DNA of 64,000 bases, taken from contig JAXBDG010000017.1 of NCBI GenBank assembly GCA_036320915.1, positions 1,392,620 through 1,456,619 on the forward strand, written 5' to 3'. The notes beneath the pieces were generated by a model that was not told where the DNA came from, did not search any database, and saw only the letters and a list, made by a program, of their open reading frames with translations. Each line of letters starts with the position of its first letter. The stretch's first letter is position 1. This document shows, piece after piece, positions 24,088-35,620 of this stretch. Source of the stretch: Linnemannia elongata. Lineage: Eukaryota; Mortierellomycota; Mortierellomycetes; Mortierellales; Mortierellaceae. The translations under genes were made by a program, and so were the position numbers.

Positions 24088-26142
24088 ATGAAGATTGCTA
24101 CTGGTCTCATTGTCCTCGTTTCGATGGTCGCTTCGGCCACCGCACACATGGCCTTGCTCCACCCCACCCCCCGTGGAGGCTACGGTACTAAGCAGTACAA
24201 CGGCCGCATCCACGTAAGTCTCCTTCTCCCTCTTATGCATAGTCCGCACCCTCTTGTCTTTCTCTCTTTCATATGGTCCACTTCCCCAGAACAAAGTTGC
24301 CAGTGCCATTCGTAATTTCCAGGCACCGTCGGTGACCTGAGACATGGGTTCATATACCCGACACTTTTAATCTCCCAATGTCTCTTGATCCCGTCTGCAC
24401 CCCAGCCATTCACTCTTACTCGTTCACTAAGCTCAGCGCCTCTTCACCGCGACACACTCTTACAATCTTACACCAATGCAACACAGACATACACACTAAG
24501 AGAGACGACTTCATTTCAGCCATATCCCATCGCAAAAAAAAAAAAAAAAAAAAAAACCAATATACCCGGCAACAGGACAACAATTTCCATGCTAAAAGCA
24601 CGCACAAAGGATATCCCGAAGGATAGTCGATTATGTAGTGTGTGTTCACTCTTGCATTTGTTTACATGCGTTGCATGGTGGCACAAGCATTGCAGCTGTA
24701 CATGCAATCAATAACAGACAGCAAGGGAATGGATAAATAGCCCTCCTCTGTCTCTACTTTACTTCCAATTCATCCACTTTTTTCCAATTGTGAGCTTTAC
24801 ACCAACACCCCCAACCCTGCCCACCGAGAGACATCCTCCTGCTTCGGTTGACATAATATTCTCCACATCACTGTCTCATCACACACTTCCCTCTGCGCCC
24901 CACTTTCTCCTCAGCAGCATAACACTCCTCATTATGATTGTCTGCCTGTTACAACTTCTAATCATCTCAATTCCTTTCCTTGTCATTCGAAAAATAGACC
25001 TTCATTGGCTACAAGGATAGCAAGTGGACCCAGCGTTTCCCCTGCGGTGGATACGCTCCCGGCCCCGTCACCAAGCTGAAGGCTGGTCAGATTGTCCCTG
25101 TCCGTTTCTTGGCCTCGTCCATGAAGGCTAGCCAGATCAAGACCCAGCCCAAGCCCACCAGCACCAACAAGCAGTTCTCCCAGGCTCGCCACGGTGGCGG
25201 TACCGTAAGTTCCCTTATCCTTCTGCCTTTTATTTTCGTCTTGATTGTTGTTGGTTGTTATTGTCGTTTGCAATAATTGCTCTCAGCAATTGTTATGTGT
25301 GGTCCATTTTACCCCCTCCTCACCAAATTGCAAAAACTCTAACGGATCTCTCATTTCCTTCTCTCTCTCTCCTCTCTCCCTCTGTCTCTCGTCTCTTCTC
25401 TTCATTTACTTGAATGTGCCTGTTTACTTTGTAATCGATGATAATGGAATTCTTCCCGGTCTTCTAGTGCGAGTTCTCTCTCTCGTACGACAACGGAAAG
25501 ACCTACCACTTGATCGCCACCTACACCAAGACTTGCCCCGATGGTATGTTTATTCTCTTTTCTATGTTCTCTTTCCTACGTTCATGGGCCAATGCAAAAG
25601 TAGCCTACCTATATTACGTTTTTTTTTCTTTTTTTTTTTTTTTTTTTCTTGAAAGAACATGCTCTAACCCACGTCTGTCTATGCGAATTATAAATAGCCT
25701 ACTACCAGTGGCCCGTTAAGATCCCCAAGAACGCTCCTTCCTGCAAGAAGAAGGGATGCTTGTTCGTCTGGAGGTATGTCAATCCCCCCCCCCCTTTTTC
25801 TTTTATGCACTATAGACAATGAAAATGGCTGCTATCTCGACCCTATTCTTGTCATATCATTTCCTCGCACTCTAACTAACGACGTACACAACCTCCACAC
25901 ATTTTCCTTCACAACTTTATAGCTGGACCGCCAACATCCTCCCCCAGTACTACCACAACTGTGCCGATATCGAGTTGTCCGGCAAGTCCTCCGGCGGCAA
26001 GTTGCCCAGCAAGGGCATCGCCATCGTCGACTTCAACGGCCGCAAGAAGAACGTCAAGGCCCCCGGTGACGGCATCAACCACAAGTCTGCTGGTGGTCCC
26101 TCCAAGAAGGAGATTGCCCTTAACACCGACGACAAGAACTAA
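24088..26142 (+). CDS. Secreted AA11-like lytic polysaccharide monooxygenase (copper histidine brace)
   Basis: Five exons, 24088-24213, 24998-25204, 25468-25543, 25698-25773 and 25923-26142, join in phase to 234 aa. A signal peptide (IATGLIVLVSMVASATA) is followed directly by His20, so mature cleavage would leave an N-terminal histidine, as LPMOs need for copper. The second brace histidine fits His107 in QARHGGGTCEFSLSYDNGK, which resembles the HGGGSCQ block of AA11 chitin-active enzymes. FVWSWTANILPQYYHNCADI matches the AA11 core strand with its axial Tyr. Cysteines in PCGG, TCE, TCPD, SCKKKGC and NCAD suggest disulfides. The last 55 residues are Lys/Gly-rich and may bind a polymer or anchor loosely. 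Substrate (chitin or another glycan) is inferred. Intron 1 is unusually long at 784 nt and holds a 23-nt A run. Confidence 0.85.
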
Positions 26143-26760
26143 ATTGTCTTCCTTGCCCTCTCTCCGTAACTCCCACTGTTCCTGGGGGTTACGATCGACC
26201 TTTTCTTTGCTCCTTGATTCCACTTTTTTTATATGTGTTTTTACTTTTTTTTCTTCTTCAGACGCAACTCCCCTTTTTAAGCTGCTATCTTTTGTTCCTG
26301 GATGTAGTGCACAAAGGGGACAAGACAGACCAGCATAAAAGAACAGAAAAAAACAAAAATCATGTCCCTTCCCTTTTCTTTTTATCTCTCTTTTAACAAT
26401 CCCCTGTTCTACTCTTGCTTTTTCTCTCTTTTTTTTTCTTTTTCTCTGCAAAAAAAAAAACGTTCATGTCGAATACTTGAAGTAATACTGCTCCCTGGCG
26501 GAGAAAAGAACTTTTGGTACTAGATGTGAGTGTGCTTTCGACGAGGAAACAGGAAGGAGGAAGTGTTGAAGCATGAAAAATAAATAAAATAATAAACATA
26601 ATAAAAAAACCCCCCACTCACTTTGTCTGGCACAAATCACAAAAAGGTTACCGCATTGAAAGGGTGTGTGTTAAGAAATATGCATATGATGGTATTTGTA
26701 TTATTGGTTCATTTTTGTTAAGTTCTTTGTATGCTTCTGTCGTTCTACGAAAAGAAGTTT
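26143..26760. other. Convergent intergenic region after the LPMO gene
   Basis: The 3' flanks of the LPMO (+) and FAM114A-like (-) genes meet here. The sequence is T-rich to 26,450 and A-rich after it, including AATAAA-like strings near 26,580-26,600. No gene is visible. Confidence 0.5.
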
Positions 26761-29700
26761 TTACACACCATTCAGGATGCTGAAAAAGTCATCTTCCTCT
26801 TTGACGGGTGGGCGTTGCACAGGAGGGGGACGCGGATACAACGAATACGAATGCGGGTTCGGGTTCTGGGACACTGCTGCTCCTGCTCCTCCTGTACTTG
26901 CAGAACCAATACGGCTCGGAGCTACCGATGATGCTTGCGAGACAGGTGTCTTGGGTCGCGCAGCCATCATCGGTGGGCGGGGTTGTCCTGTGCCCTGTGT
27001 AGGTCTCAATGCAGGCGAAGGAGAAAGACGGGACGATAAACCTTGAGAATTCGCCTGCTGTTGCTGCTGTTGTTGTTGCACTGGCCGCAAAGAAGGCGAA
27101 GGGGATGGTCGAGGTTGTCCTGACTGTCCAGGTTGAGCACCAGTCGCTGGTCGAACAGAAGGCGAGAATGTGGGTCGGGGAGGCTGCGCTCCAAACAGTC
27201 CAGGCGACGGCTTTAGTAAAGGAGAAGGCGAAGGAGACTGTCGGTTCATAGGCGATATCCTGGGTGAGGGTGACATCATGGGCGACATCCTAGGAGATGG
27301 TGATGCCACCCTTTGATCACTGGAAGCTGTTGAGGGGCGACGTCCTGCTGCTGTCGTAGTTGTTGCTGCTGCTGCCGCCGCTGAGGTCGATGATGTTGAT
27401 GTTGATTTGGAAGAAAGGCGAGGGCTAGGTGCAGCCGCGTGAACGCGCTTCGGATCCACTGGTACAGCGGGTCGAGAACGGGGCTTGCGAACAGTAGGCG
27501 TCAACTTGCCATACGCAACATCAATCAACAGGTCATTTCGCAACACCTCCAAAACACAAAGGGCTCCAGAATGAATAAAACCGATCGCCTCGACTGTCTC
27601 CGTATCCGTCAACAAAGACTTGATCCTGTCCAACCCCATTGCCAAATCTTCCCAGTCAAGGTTGTCCAGGGGTGTCGTCAGTCCTTTGGCTGTCTGCAGA
27701 ATAGCGTCCAGCGACTGTCGATATTGCCTGGAAATGAACTTTGTCTCCTACATCACATCGTTGTGAACAGAAGTAGAGCGAGCAGTTGGTATCATCGCAA
27801 CGAAGGCATCATACGCACCAAATATTCAACAAACGAAGAAAAACTTACTGCAATAAGGCTTCCAATGAGTTGCTGAAGAACCTTGGCCAACGCTAGAGTT
27901 TCCAACTTGGAGGCATCGTCGCTGTCGGTGGAGAGTGAAGGAGAGTTTGCAGACTTTTCTGCCACTCGAATGTTGAAGTTCTCGCCAAGTCTCAAGATCT
28001 GATCGCACGTCTTGTCTGTGAACTGGGCCAGTGCTCGCAGGCCGTCAAAGTAAACCGTCAGCAGCCTCGACTCGAAAAACTTTTTGATCGGCCCTCGTGC
28101 GAAAAAGTCCTTCTCATTTGCTCTTGTCTGATGATTATGCCACTCTAGAGTTGTAGTGATATCCAAGAGGCCGCAAACATTGATTAACGAATGAACCCAT
28201 CAACGAACCGGCAGTGCCAACAACATTACGCTCAGTTTCCCAAACTCACCTTGTTCAAAGGCATTGACATTGTCGGGGACAAGTGTAGAAAGTTTCCGTG
28301 TACAGTTCCTGAGCTGCCTCAAATGGGTGGTACCCTGGACTCCCATTTGTTCCAAAAGTGCCACCATCGCGCGAAAGTCCTTGTGTCCAGCTAGAAGATC
28401 CGCAGTCGGCTCTTTCACTGCAGTGTCCAGAGCCTGCGGCTCCAATAGTTGTTCCAAATCATCCAATTGGCCAACGTTAAGGAAATCTGGTCGAGAAGTA
28501 ATGATGACATTCACACGTGTGGACGCTGCAGATGCCAAAGATCTGAGAGACACAAGGTGAGCCTTGCCTCCTGACTCCTCAAACATGGTGACAATGTTCA
28601 TCCTAGGTGGGACCTAGTTAGATCAAAGGAACGAAGGAGAATATGTCGTTAGCATACTGCTAACATTCCGGAACCTCTCTCTGTCAATCAATGCATTGTG
28701 TATGCCAGGTACCTTGAAGGAGTTGTGTTCGTCATACACCTCGGATCCATTTGCGCTTCCTTGTCCGTGTGAAAGATGACCAGCACGCCTCTGTCATACA
28801 TCGTTGCAAAGGTGTTCGTTAGTCACTACTTAAAATCCTGTTTATAAACTCGACCAATGTATGCGGTGTAGATGCTCACTTACCACATCGGAAATAACAT
28901 CGACTGCTCTCTTGCCAAGAATCTCCAAGGCTCCAAGGCCTGTGCTGACAACATTGCCACCCACAGCCTCCAAAGTTGGGTTGGAGAGCGCCAGACGATC
29001 CATCTTGTCTGAAACGTCCTTGGCGCTGTCGGTAGACTCCCAACGCTGAGGTGTACCCCATGCTGAGGATGCGCTTCTTGTCTGCTGAAAGTCCAAGCCA
29101 GACCCATTCTTTGACTGTTGATACTGCCCAGCTTGTGTAACCTTTCTGTGAACCCCAAGAACGGCACTGCCAATAGCATTCGATGCAAAATCAAGTGTCG
29201 AAAATAAAGCCTCCGCAGGTCGTAGCTATTAAATGTCGAGAGATGTGTGGATGTGAGAAACATCGACCGCCATTGACAGATTCAAACAACATTAACATAT
29301 CGCAAGTCATACTCTTACCTCAGCGGAAGGTCTTCGGTGAGAGGGCGAGTCCGCGTGAGGTGAATCGGTGGATTGCGGCACAGAAAGATTGTTGGCGGTG
29401 CGAGAACCTTGACCCAATGAAAGACTGCCAGACCGAGGAGCTCCAAACAGATCTTTCACGTTCTTGCCCGACTCTGTTGAATACTGGCTATCTCGACTTT
29501 GTGGGCGAAGGTTATCCTGCTGACGATCCGCTTGCAGGGTCTGAAAGCCAGAGCCCGGCTTCTCCTGGTGTTTGTCCAAAGGTGGCGACATGGCCAATGG
29601 TGTCGGTAAAGGTGGTTGCTTAACTGCGGATAATGGTTTCGTCGTTGGTTCAACCTTATCAACAGCCGCTTGATCATCCCAATCATCGCCCCAAGCGTCA

Positions 29701-31064
29701 TCATCACCCCAAGCGTCGGCCGAAGCGTCAATGGCATCCTCGTTGTATGCCAGCTTGCCCTGTGAGGGAGAGACGCCATTTTTGCTGATATCTGAGGTTG
29801 GTGCAAAGGGAGGGCTGGGCTGCCTTGATGATTGGGTTGACTGCAACAAATCAGAGATGTCATCCTTGCGGTGTTCACTCTTTGGCTGGGGAAAAAGTGA
29901 CGATGTACCCGTGTTGTTGCTAGGGGGTTGTTGGTTGGGATGGTGCTGTTGATATTGTTGTTGCTGGTTTGTCAACGGATGCTTCTGGCGTTCCCGCTCA
30001 TATTCGTATTGTGGATCGAGAGACTCGTACACCTTGTCAATCTGTTCATTTGCCACGTTGCGGATACCCTGACCTGTGAATCGGAGGAATAAAGCATATG
30101 AGAATGCGAGGTTGATAAGAATGTGATGACATATCGATTACATGCATTCTTGCGCGATTTGCTACTCACCGATGGTATGCGCTTTGGAAACTACCACGTT
30201 AGGGTTCTCAATGACCTCGCTGACAGTGCTGACAGCGGTGTTGATCCAAGAACCCAGAGATCCCCAACCGCGCCCTGCTTCTTGCTGCTGCTTATTCCTT
30301 GCGGCTACAGAAGGATCGGTTGGCTTTGGCCCACTTTGCTGTTGGTAATGGGATTGGTTGGATCCAAAGTACTGTTGCTGCTGTTGCTGCTGTTGCTGCA
30401 GGTGGTGGTGTTGGGTTCGAGAAGGTTGATGCTGCTGTGTGGCTAAAAATGATGGGGCTAATGGAGGTTTGGTGGACAAGGAAGGTGAAGGAGGTTGAAA
30501 AGGGGATCCTGGAGTTGAAAACTGTCTGGGATAACCCGGGGTTGAAGTAGGAGGCGATGTCGACCTTTGCGGGTCGTCAAGTCGCTTTTGAGACAGGACA
30601 CGTTCCTGTACGCGGGCTGGCGTATTTGTTGGAGGAGTATCAATTGAAGAGTGGAGTGAAGGCACTGCAGAGCCAGCTGCCGTCATGTCTTTGAGTGAAA
30701 TGGTGTTCGGGCTAGGAGATGCATCCGAATGCACGTTGTTGGGGAACGAGTTCGAGTTGATGGACGACCGCGACTCCTGTGGCTGAGGTTGCTGCTGCCG
30801 CGGCACTTGGTTTTCTGGTTGTTGCTGTTGCTGGATAAGTTGTTGTGATGGTAGTTGAGGTGTTGGTTGCAATGGCGCCAGTTGTTGGTTGACTGCAGCA
30901 TGCTGAGCCGGTTCCTGAACCGGAGCCAAGACCTTGGACGCAGGAGTGTTTAAGAGCGAGTCGCGTTCTAGTTCTTGTTCCTGCTCGCCCTCGGATGCAC
31001 TTTCAAAGTCGTCGTCAGAGTCGTCGTCATCGGACAAGACGGGTGGATGTGGGTCGGGGGTCAT
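26761..31064 (-). CDS. FAM114A-like protein (DUF719 family) with long disordered ends
   Basis: Seven exons, 31064-30170, 30073-29319, 29225-28884, 28790-28713, 28613-28250, 28144-27849 and 27747-26761, join in phase to 1,238 aa. Family blocks: GWGSLGSWINTAVSTVSEVI and GQGIRNVANEQIDKVYESLD near residues 270-320, then GGNVVSTGLGALEILGKRAV, the hallmark FAM114 segment. Next is a helical C-domain (FEESGGKAHLVSLRSLASAA, then a four-helix-like stretch to NDLLIDVAYGKL). Human FAM114A1/2 are about 500 aa and bind Rab2 at the Golgi. Here acidic, polyGln and Pro-rich arms more than double the length: an acidic N-terminus, Asp/Trp repeats (WGDDDAWGDDWDD) and a C-terminal SPSPR-type Pro/Ser/Arg tail ending EEDDFFSILNGV. 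Rab2/Golgi function is inference. It diverges from the RNF216-like gene. Confidence 0.85.
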
Positions 31065-31526
31065 TTTACGCTTCAGCCTTGGAAAAAGGAGGATGAAGGA
31101 GGAGAAAATAGTACGAAGGAATAAAGGTCAATAGGAGTGTGTGTGAGGCAGTATTTTTACCCATGGTGTTCAAAGTTCAATTGAAGGATTGGTCATGTGA
31201 CTGTTTGCCTTTCAAATGAAGCGTCCAAGACAGAAAGACAAAGTAACGCCACCACTTTTGGCTTTATGAAAAGGAGAACACACAGTGGCAAAAAACAACA
31301 CATAACTCATCCTCTTCCCTCTTTTGACTCTTCTCGCCCATTCACTCACGCAGACTGGTTTACACGACCAGCTGCTAGGCTTTCGTTCTCACAAAGAAAG
31401 AAAAATCCCCACCAACGCAACCAAAGCAACTAAGTTTCATCCTCAATCACCCAAGAAATCACCAGCCAGGAACTGATTTATTAGTCGGCAGAATCAAAAA
31501 CCTACAACAAATTAACGACGGACAAC
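31065..31526. promoter_or_regulatory. Divergent promoter region (FAM114A-like / RNF216-like)
   Basis: This 462-nt spacer lies between two divergent ATGs and probably carries both promoters. It is A-rich and contains no clear TATA box or other assignable element. Confidence 0.5.
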
Positions 31527-34238
31527 ATGGACACGCTGGTGATGCTCTTTCCCTACCACAGTCGGACCCAACTGCAAGAGTATCTGGAAAAAGCCGGAGG
31601 AGCTGTCGAACAGGCTGTAGAAGCATTATTTGACGTGCCTACACCGAATGCCCCTGCTCCTTTAGCACCCTCTGCACCATCACGTCAGGCCAGTGTCCAA
31701 GTCTTTCACCAGTCGAACCCTCATACCCACGCCCACACCAATACCGCCAAACGACAAAAGCAGGCACCTGCTTCCACTTCGAACGGAGTAGTAGACTTGA
31801 CTTGGTCTGACGATGACGAAAATGATACAAACAAATGCTCTAACGGAGGGCTATTCCGACAAACGTCGAAGGCGGCTATTGAAATTGAGGACGACATCTT
31901 TGACTTTGACGACTTTCCTCGCCCAGAGCCTTCGACATCCAGCGCAAAGGGTTCCATCATGCCGAGCTTCGAAGACTTTCATCATCAGGAGCAAAAGCGA
32001 CTCGAGGAGAAGCGACTCAAGGAGCTGCAGCTCGAGGAAGAGCGAAAGGCTCTTGTCAACAACTTTATCTCGCATGCTCAAGTCATGTTTGACAACATCT
32101 CCACCCCGTACCTCGAACGCTTGATTGCGGAGAACCGGCCCAGAATCGCATCGGATGAAGAACTTATCGAGACCTGCATTGAAACCATCTTCAAGACCAA
32201 CGGCAAGTACCCCAAGGCCAAGAGAAAACGGGACGGCGAGGACGACGAGGACGAAGGCGACTCCTCGGGATCAGAAGAGGACTTTGGACTAGGAGGAAGT
32301 GGCAGCCATCAAGGATCCAGTACAAGCCAGTTGAATCCTCGGGCCAAGAGGGACTTTAACGAATACACCGTTCAGATGGGCCCTCAATATATGCTGGACT
32401 CGTAAGTGTGCTCTTGTCTCTCACTCAAACCACTGTGATTACTCGATAGCATATTGTGCACGACCTGACATGAACGTATATTTACGTGTTACCTTATAGC
32501 GCGGGTCAATTGTTTCAGGACTTTCCAACGTTATCAGCGACGTCCATCAGAGCAGTGCTGGGCAAGTTTCAGTATCACTACGTACCGGCGTTCGAGTATA
32601 TCAGCAGCCTCATGACCGACTTCCAAGAGCCAGGAAAGGGCAAGAAGAAGAGCACCAATGTGTGCGACATCAAGTTGATCGAAGTCAAAAAGCCACGGAA
32701 AGCCAGACCCCCTGTCCCTCTCAACACTTTGGATCCAAACTTTCGGAGGGAGCTCTTATGGATGAGAGCCAAGATCGGTAAGCCATTTGGCTGACCATGA
32801 TGATACATTATGACTGTTTTTATCATTGCGAATCTTGTCTCCTAACTTGCTACTTTGCAACTTATATGTCCTCAGAGAAAGAGCAAGCAGAGATCAACGA
32901 TGCCTTGGCCGAAGAGGAAAATTTGAGGGTCCATACCGAAAACAACAATTTGAAAGAATGGTAAGGCTCCTCTGACAGTTTTTGTTGCAAAAGGTTTTAT
33001 CCATAGTATTGTATCATGCATTAGTGATGCACCGCGTTAATATTTCCATGTCTCATGCCTTTCTCGTGAACAACGTAGTGGATGCTGCTTTGACGATGTG
33101 CCTGCGAACAGGATAGCAATGTGTGAAGAAGGACATATTTTTTGTCTGAGCTGTTCACGACGCGGCGCTGAAGTTGAGCTTGGATATCGGCGAACGGTCC
33201 TCAAGTGTATGACAGCTGGATGCACAGCGGTCTTCCCAGATTCTGAGGCAGTACTTTTCCTATCCAAGCCTGTCTTTGAGGGTCTTTTGCGAGCGCGACA
33301 GCAAAGCGAGCTTAAGATGGTAAGAGCAGGATGAAGGCATTGATCAGTGGGTCCCTGATACGAAGGGTTGGAGAACGTGTTGACTAATCAAGTTTACAAC
33401 TTTGCACGCTTTTAGGCTGGTCTGGATTCACTGGTGGAGTGTCCTTTCTGTTCGTACGCGGCGATTGTGGAGAATGACGAAGACAAGGAGTTTCGATGCC
33501 AAGGACCAAAGTGTCGAAAAGTATCCTGCCGGTTATGCAAAGCGCTTACTCACATCCCTCTTTCGTGCGAAGGTGAGTAGCTTTTATTGCCTTTTTACGT
33601 GCCAGGCGCGTTCTTTCTAAAGGCCTGTACCCGTATCTCACTCATGCTTTTAATGGCTTTTAGAATACCGCAAGGAACTGGAGAAGAATAACGTTCTTAG
33701 TGTCCAGCACAAGGTCGAGGAGGAAATGTCGCAGGCATTGATTCGCGAGTGTCCAAAATGCAAGACGCGCTTCTTCAAGACTGAAGGTATGTAGTTGCGG
33801 AGCTAATTATTTATTGTGTAGTGTTCATGGTCTATGTGTAAGAGCGTGTCATTTCAGTTATTTAACACCTTCTTTGGTGTCTGTAGGTTGCAATAAGATG
33901 ACATGTCCACAATGCCACACGCATATGTGTTATGTCTGCAAGATCAAGATTAAAGACTATTCACATTTCGACCAGTCGCCAGCAGGACAGCCAGCTCAGA
34001 AAAAGAACCGTAAGTATGCTCTTTGTTTACTCTCGGTTGATCCCCAGCTAATAATGCAGATGTTAATCTACGTCCTCTTTATTTTTTCAAACGAATACCA
34101 ATAGTGTGCAGATTGTGGGAAGACACGATTCAAAGAAACAAAGACGAGGTCAAAGCAGCGGCACAAAAGACATTACAGGAGCTGCAAACGCAGGATCCCG
34201 ACCTGGCAGCCCAAGTCCGCCTGGACATCCCAAAGTGA
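31527..34238 (+). CDS. RNF216/TRIAD3-like RBR E3 ubiquitin ligase
   Basis: Eight exons (31527-32401, 32500-32777, 32876-32960, 33079-33319, 33416-33572, 33664-33786, 33887-34009, 34105-34238) join in phase to 671 aa. The N-terminus (LVMLFPYHSRTQLQEYLEKA) looks like a CUE/UBA-type helical module. A low-complexity acidic region with SIM-like DLTWSDDDE follows. A central helical block is typical of RNF216 (SATSIRAVLGKFQYHYVPAF). The RBR starts at GCCFDDVP...CEEGHIFCLSC (RING1), continues as an in-between-RING with CPFCSYAAIVEN...CRLCK, and ends with RING2 ECPKCKTRF...GCNKMTCPQCHTHMCYVCK. The cysteine of GCNKM is the likely thioester-forming residue. Family members build ubiquitin chains by a RING/HECT hybrid mechanism. 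The helical tail after RING2 (RLWEDTIQRNKDEV) matches the RNF216-type extension. Confidence 0.92.
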
Positions 34239-35620
34239 TGCAGCTTCTGTCAGATCATACTGGGCATATGTGGGGACAACAGAGGGCAGCAGGAAATGAA
34301 AGCAACCTTGTACCATATTATCTTTTTTTTCTTTTCTATCTTCTCATCCCTGCCTCCACTGTTGGCTCTACTCACCTCGTCTCTTTCGTCCCCAACTCTT
34401 CCTGGTCACTTTTCCCCTCTCAGATCTACCAACTTCCCCCACCTCCTTCCGTCCTTTTCACCCTATTGCCCCCCCTAGCTCAACCTACTTTTCTGTTCTC
34501 TCACCCTCCTTACTTCCCCAACCTACTCCCCCCTGCATCCTATCTTTTTTTTTCATGCATAGCATCATATCCTCCATTGTTCACTTTCCTCCTTGATCTC
34601 TTTCATCTTATGCCATGATATTTCAAGGGCATACGCATGCCCTCCTACCATCCTTTTTTCCCACCTTTTGCATTTCAATTGAATAAAAGAAGTAAAAAAA
34701 AAATGTTTGCAGATACCATCTGATTACCACCACGGGATAGCCCTGGCTAAGGCTCCAAAAAACAGGTGTAAACTCGGTCCAATCTGCCCTTCTTGTTCTC
34801 GCAGAAGCGTGATCAAAAGAAGTTGTGTATGTGTAGTTTGATGTCACCCTGTAAAGAGACCTACTTGAACTACTCTGTCATTGAAACCAAAGCAATGCCC
34901 TCCCTCTAGGTTCTAATGGGTGAGCTTCTTTATGTTTCGACAGGCATCACCCAGGCCGGGTTGTTGTGTGTTTGTGTGTTGGTGATCAACGACAAAACAG
35001 AAGTGAATGAATGAGAGAAAAAGAAAAGAAAAAAATTCAAAGCCTTGTTTTTTTCCTTCGACACCAAATATGGCACACAAAACTGAGAGGCGGGTGCCAG
35101 CCACCCGCTTCTCTCTCACACTCTCCTTTGATTCCTCCCGATCAATGAACCTTCTCTCTGTACAAACTCAAACCCACTCTTCAGTCTCACCACATCTTTA
35201 GCACCTTCATCATTGCACCTTTAACGCCCACATACACACACACAACATATACAACATGCGCAATATTGTCTACACACAGCGCATATTCAGAAGTGGTTGT
35301 ATGGCTTGGCCTTTTCTTGGCGTCTTTGGCTGACTGGTTGACTGGCGGGATGGATTGGCAGATAGCGACGGTGCGCAACTGTGCAAGAAAAGTGGTAGAG
35401 AAAACCAATTGCCTTTGCACACTCTGCTCAAATAACTTGTTTACCCCCCACTTTTGTTTTTCTCGTTCTTCTTGTTCTTCTTCTCTTTTCTTCCCCTCCA
35501 TCCACTGCCTGATCACATCTCTCATTCACACTTCTTCCTATTATTCATTTCCTCCCTTCCTCAATCACTCTCTACACACAGCACACAATAAAATATACAC
35601 CGTATACAATATCATAGACC
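34239..35620. other. Intergenic region between RNF216-like and MFS genes
   Basis: Pyrimidine-rich + strand blocks cover about 34,320-34,610 and 35,440-35,580; the second is a typical C/T-rich leader in front of the MFS start. No gene, RNA or repeat family was recognised between them. Confidence 0.5.
34682..34687 (+). terminator. Poly(A) signal candidate for the RNF216-like gene
   Basis: AATAAA followed by an A run lies about 444 nt past the stop codon. The long implied 3' UTR makes this tentative. Confidence 0.25.
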
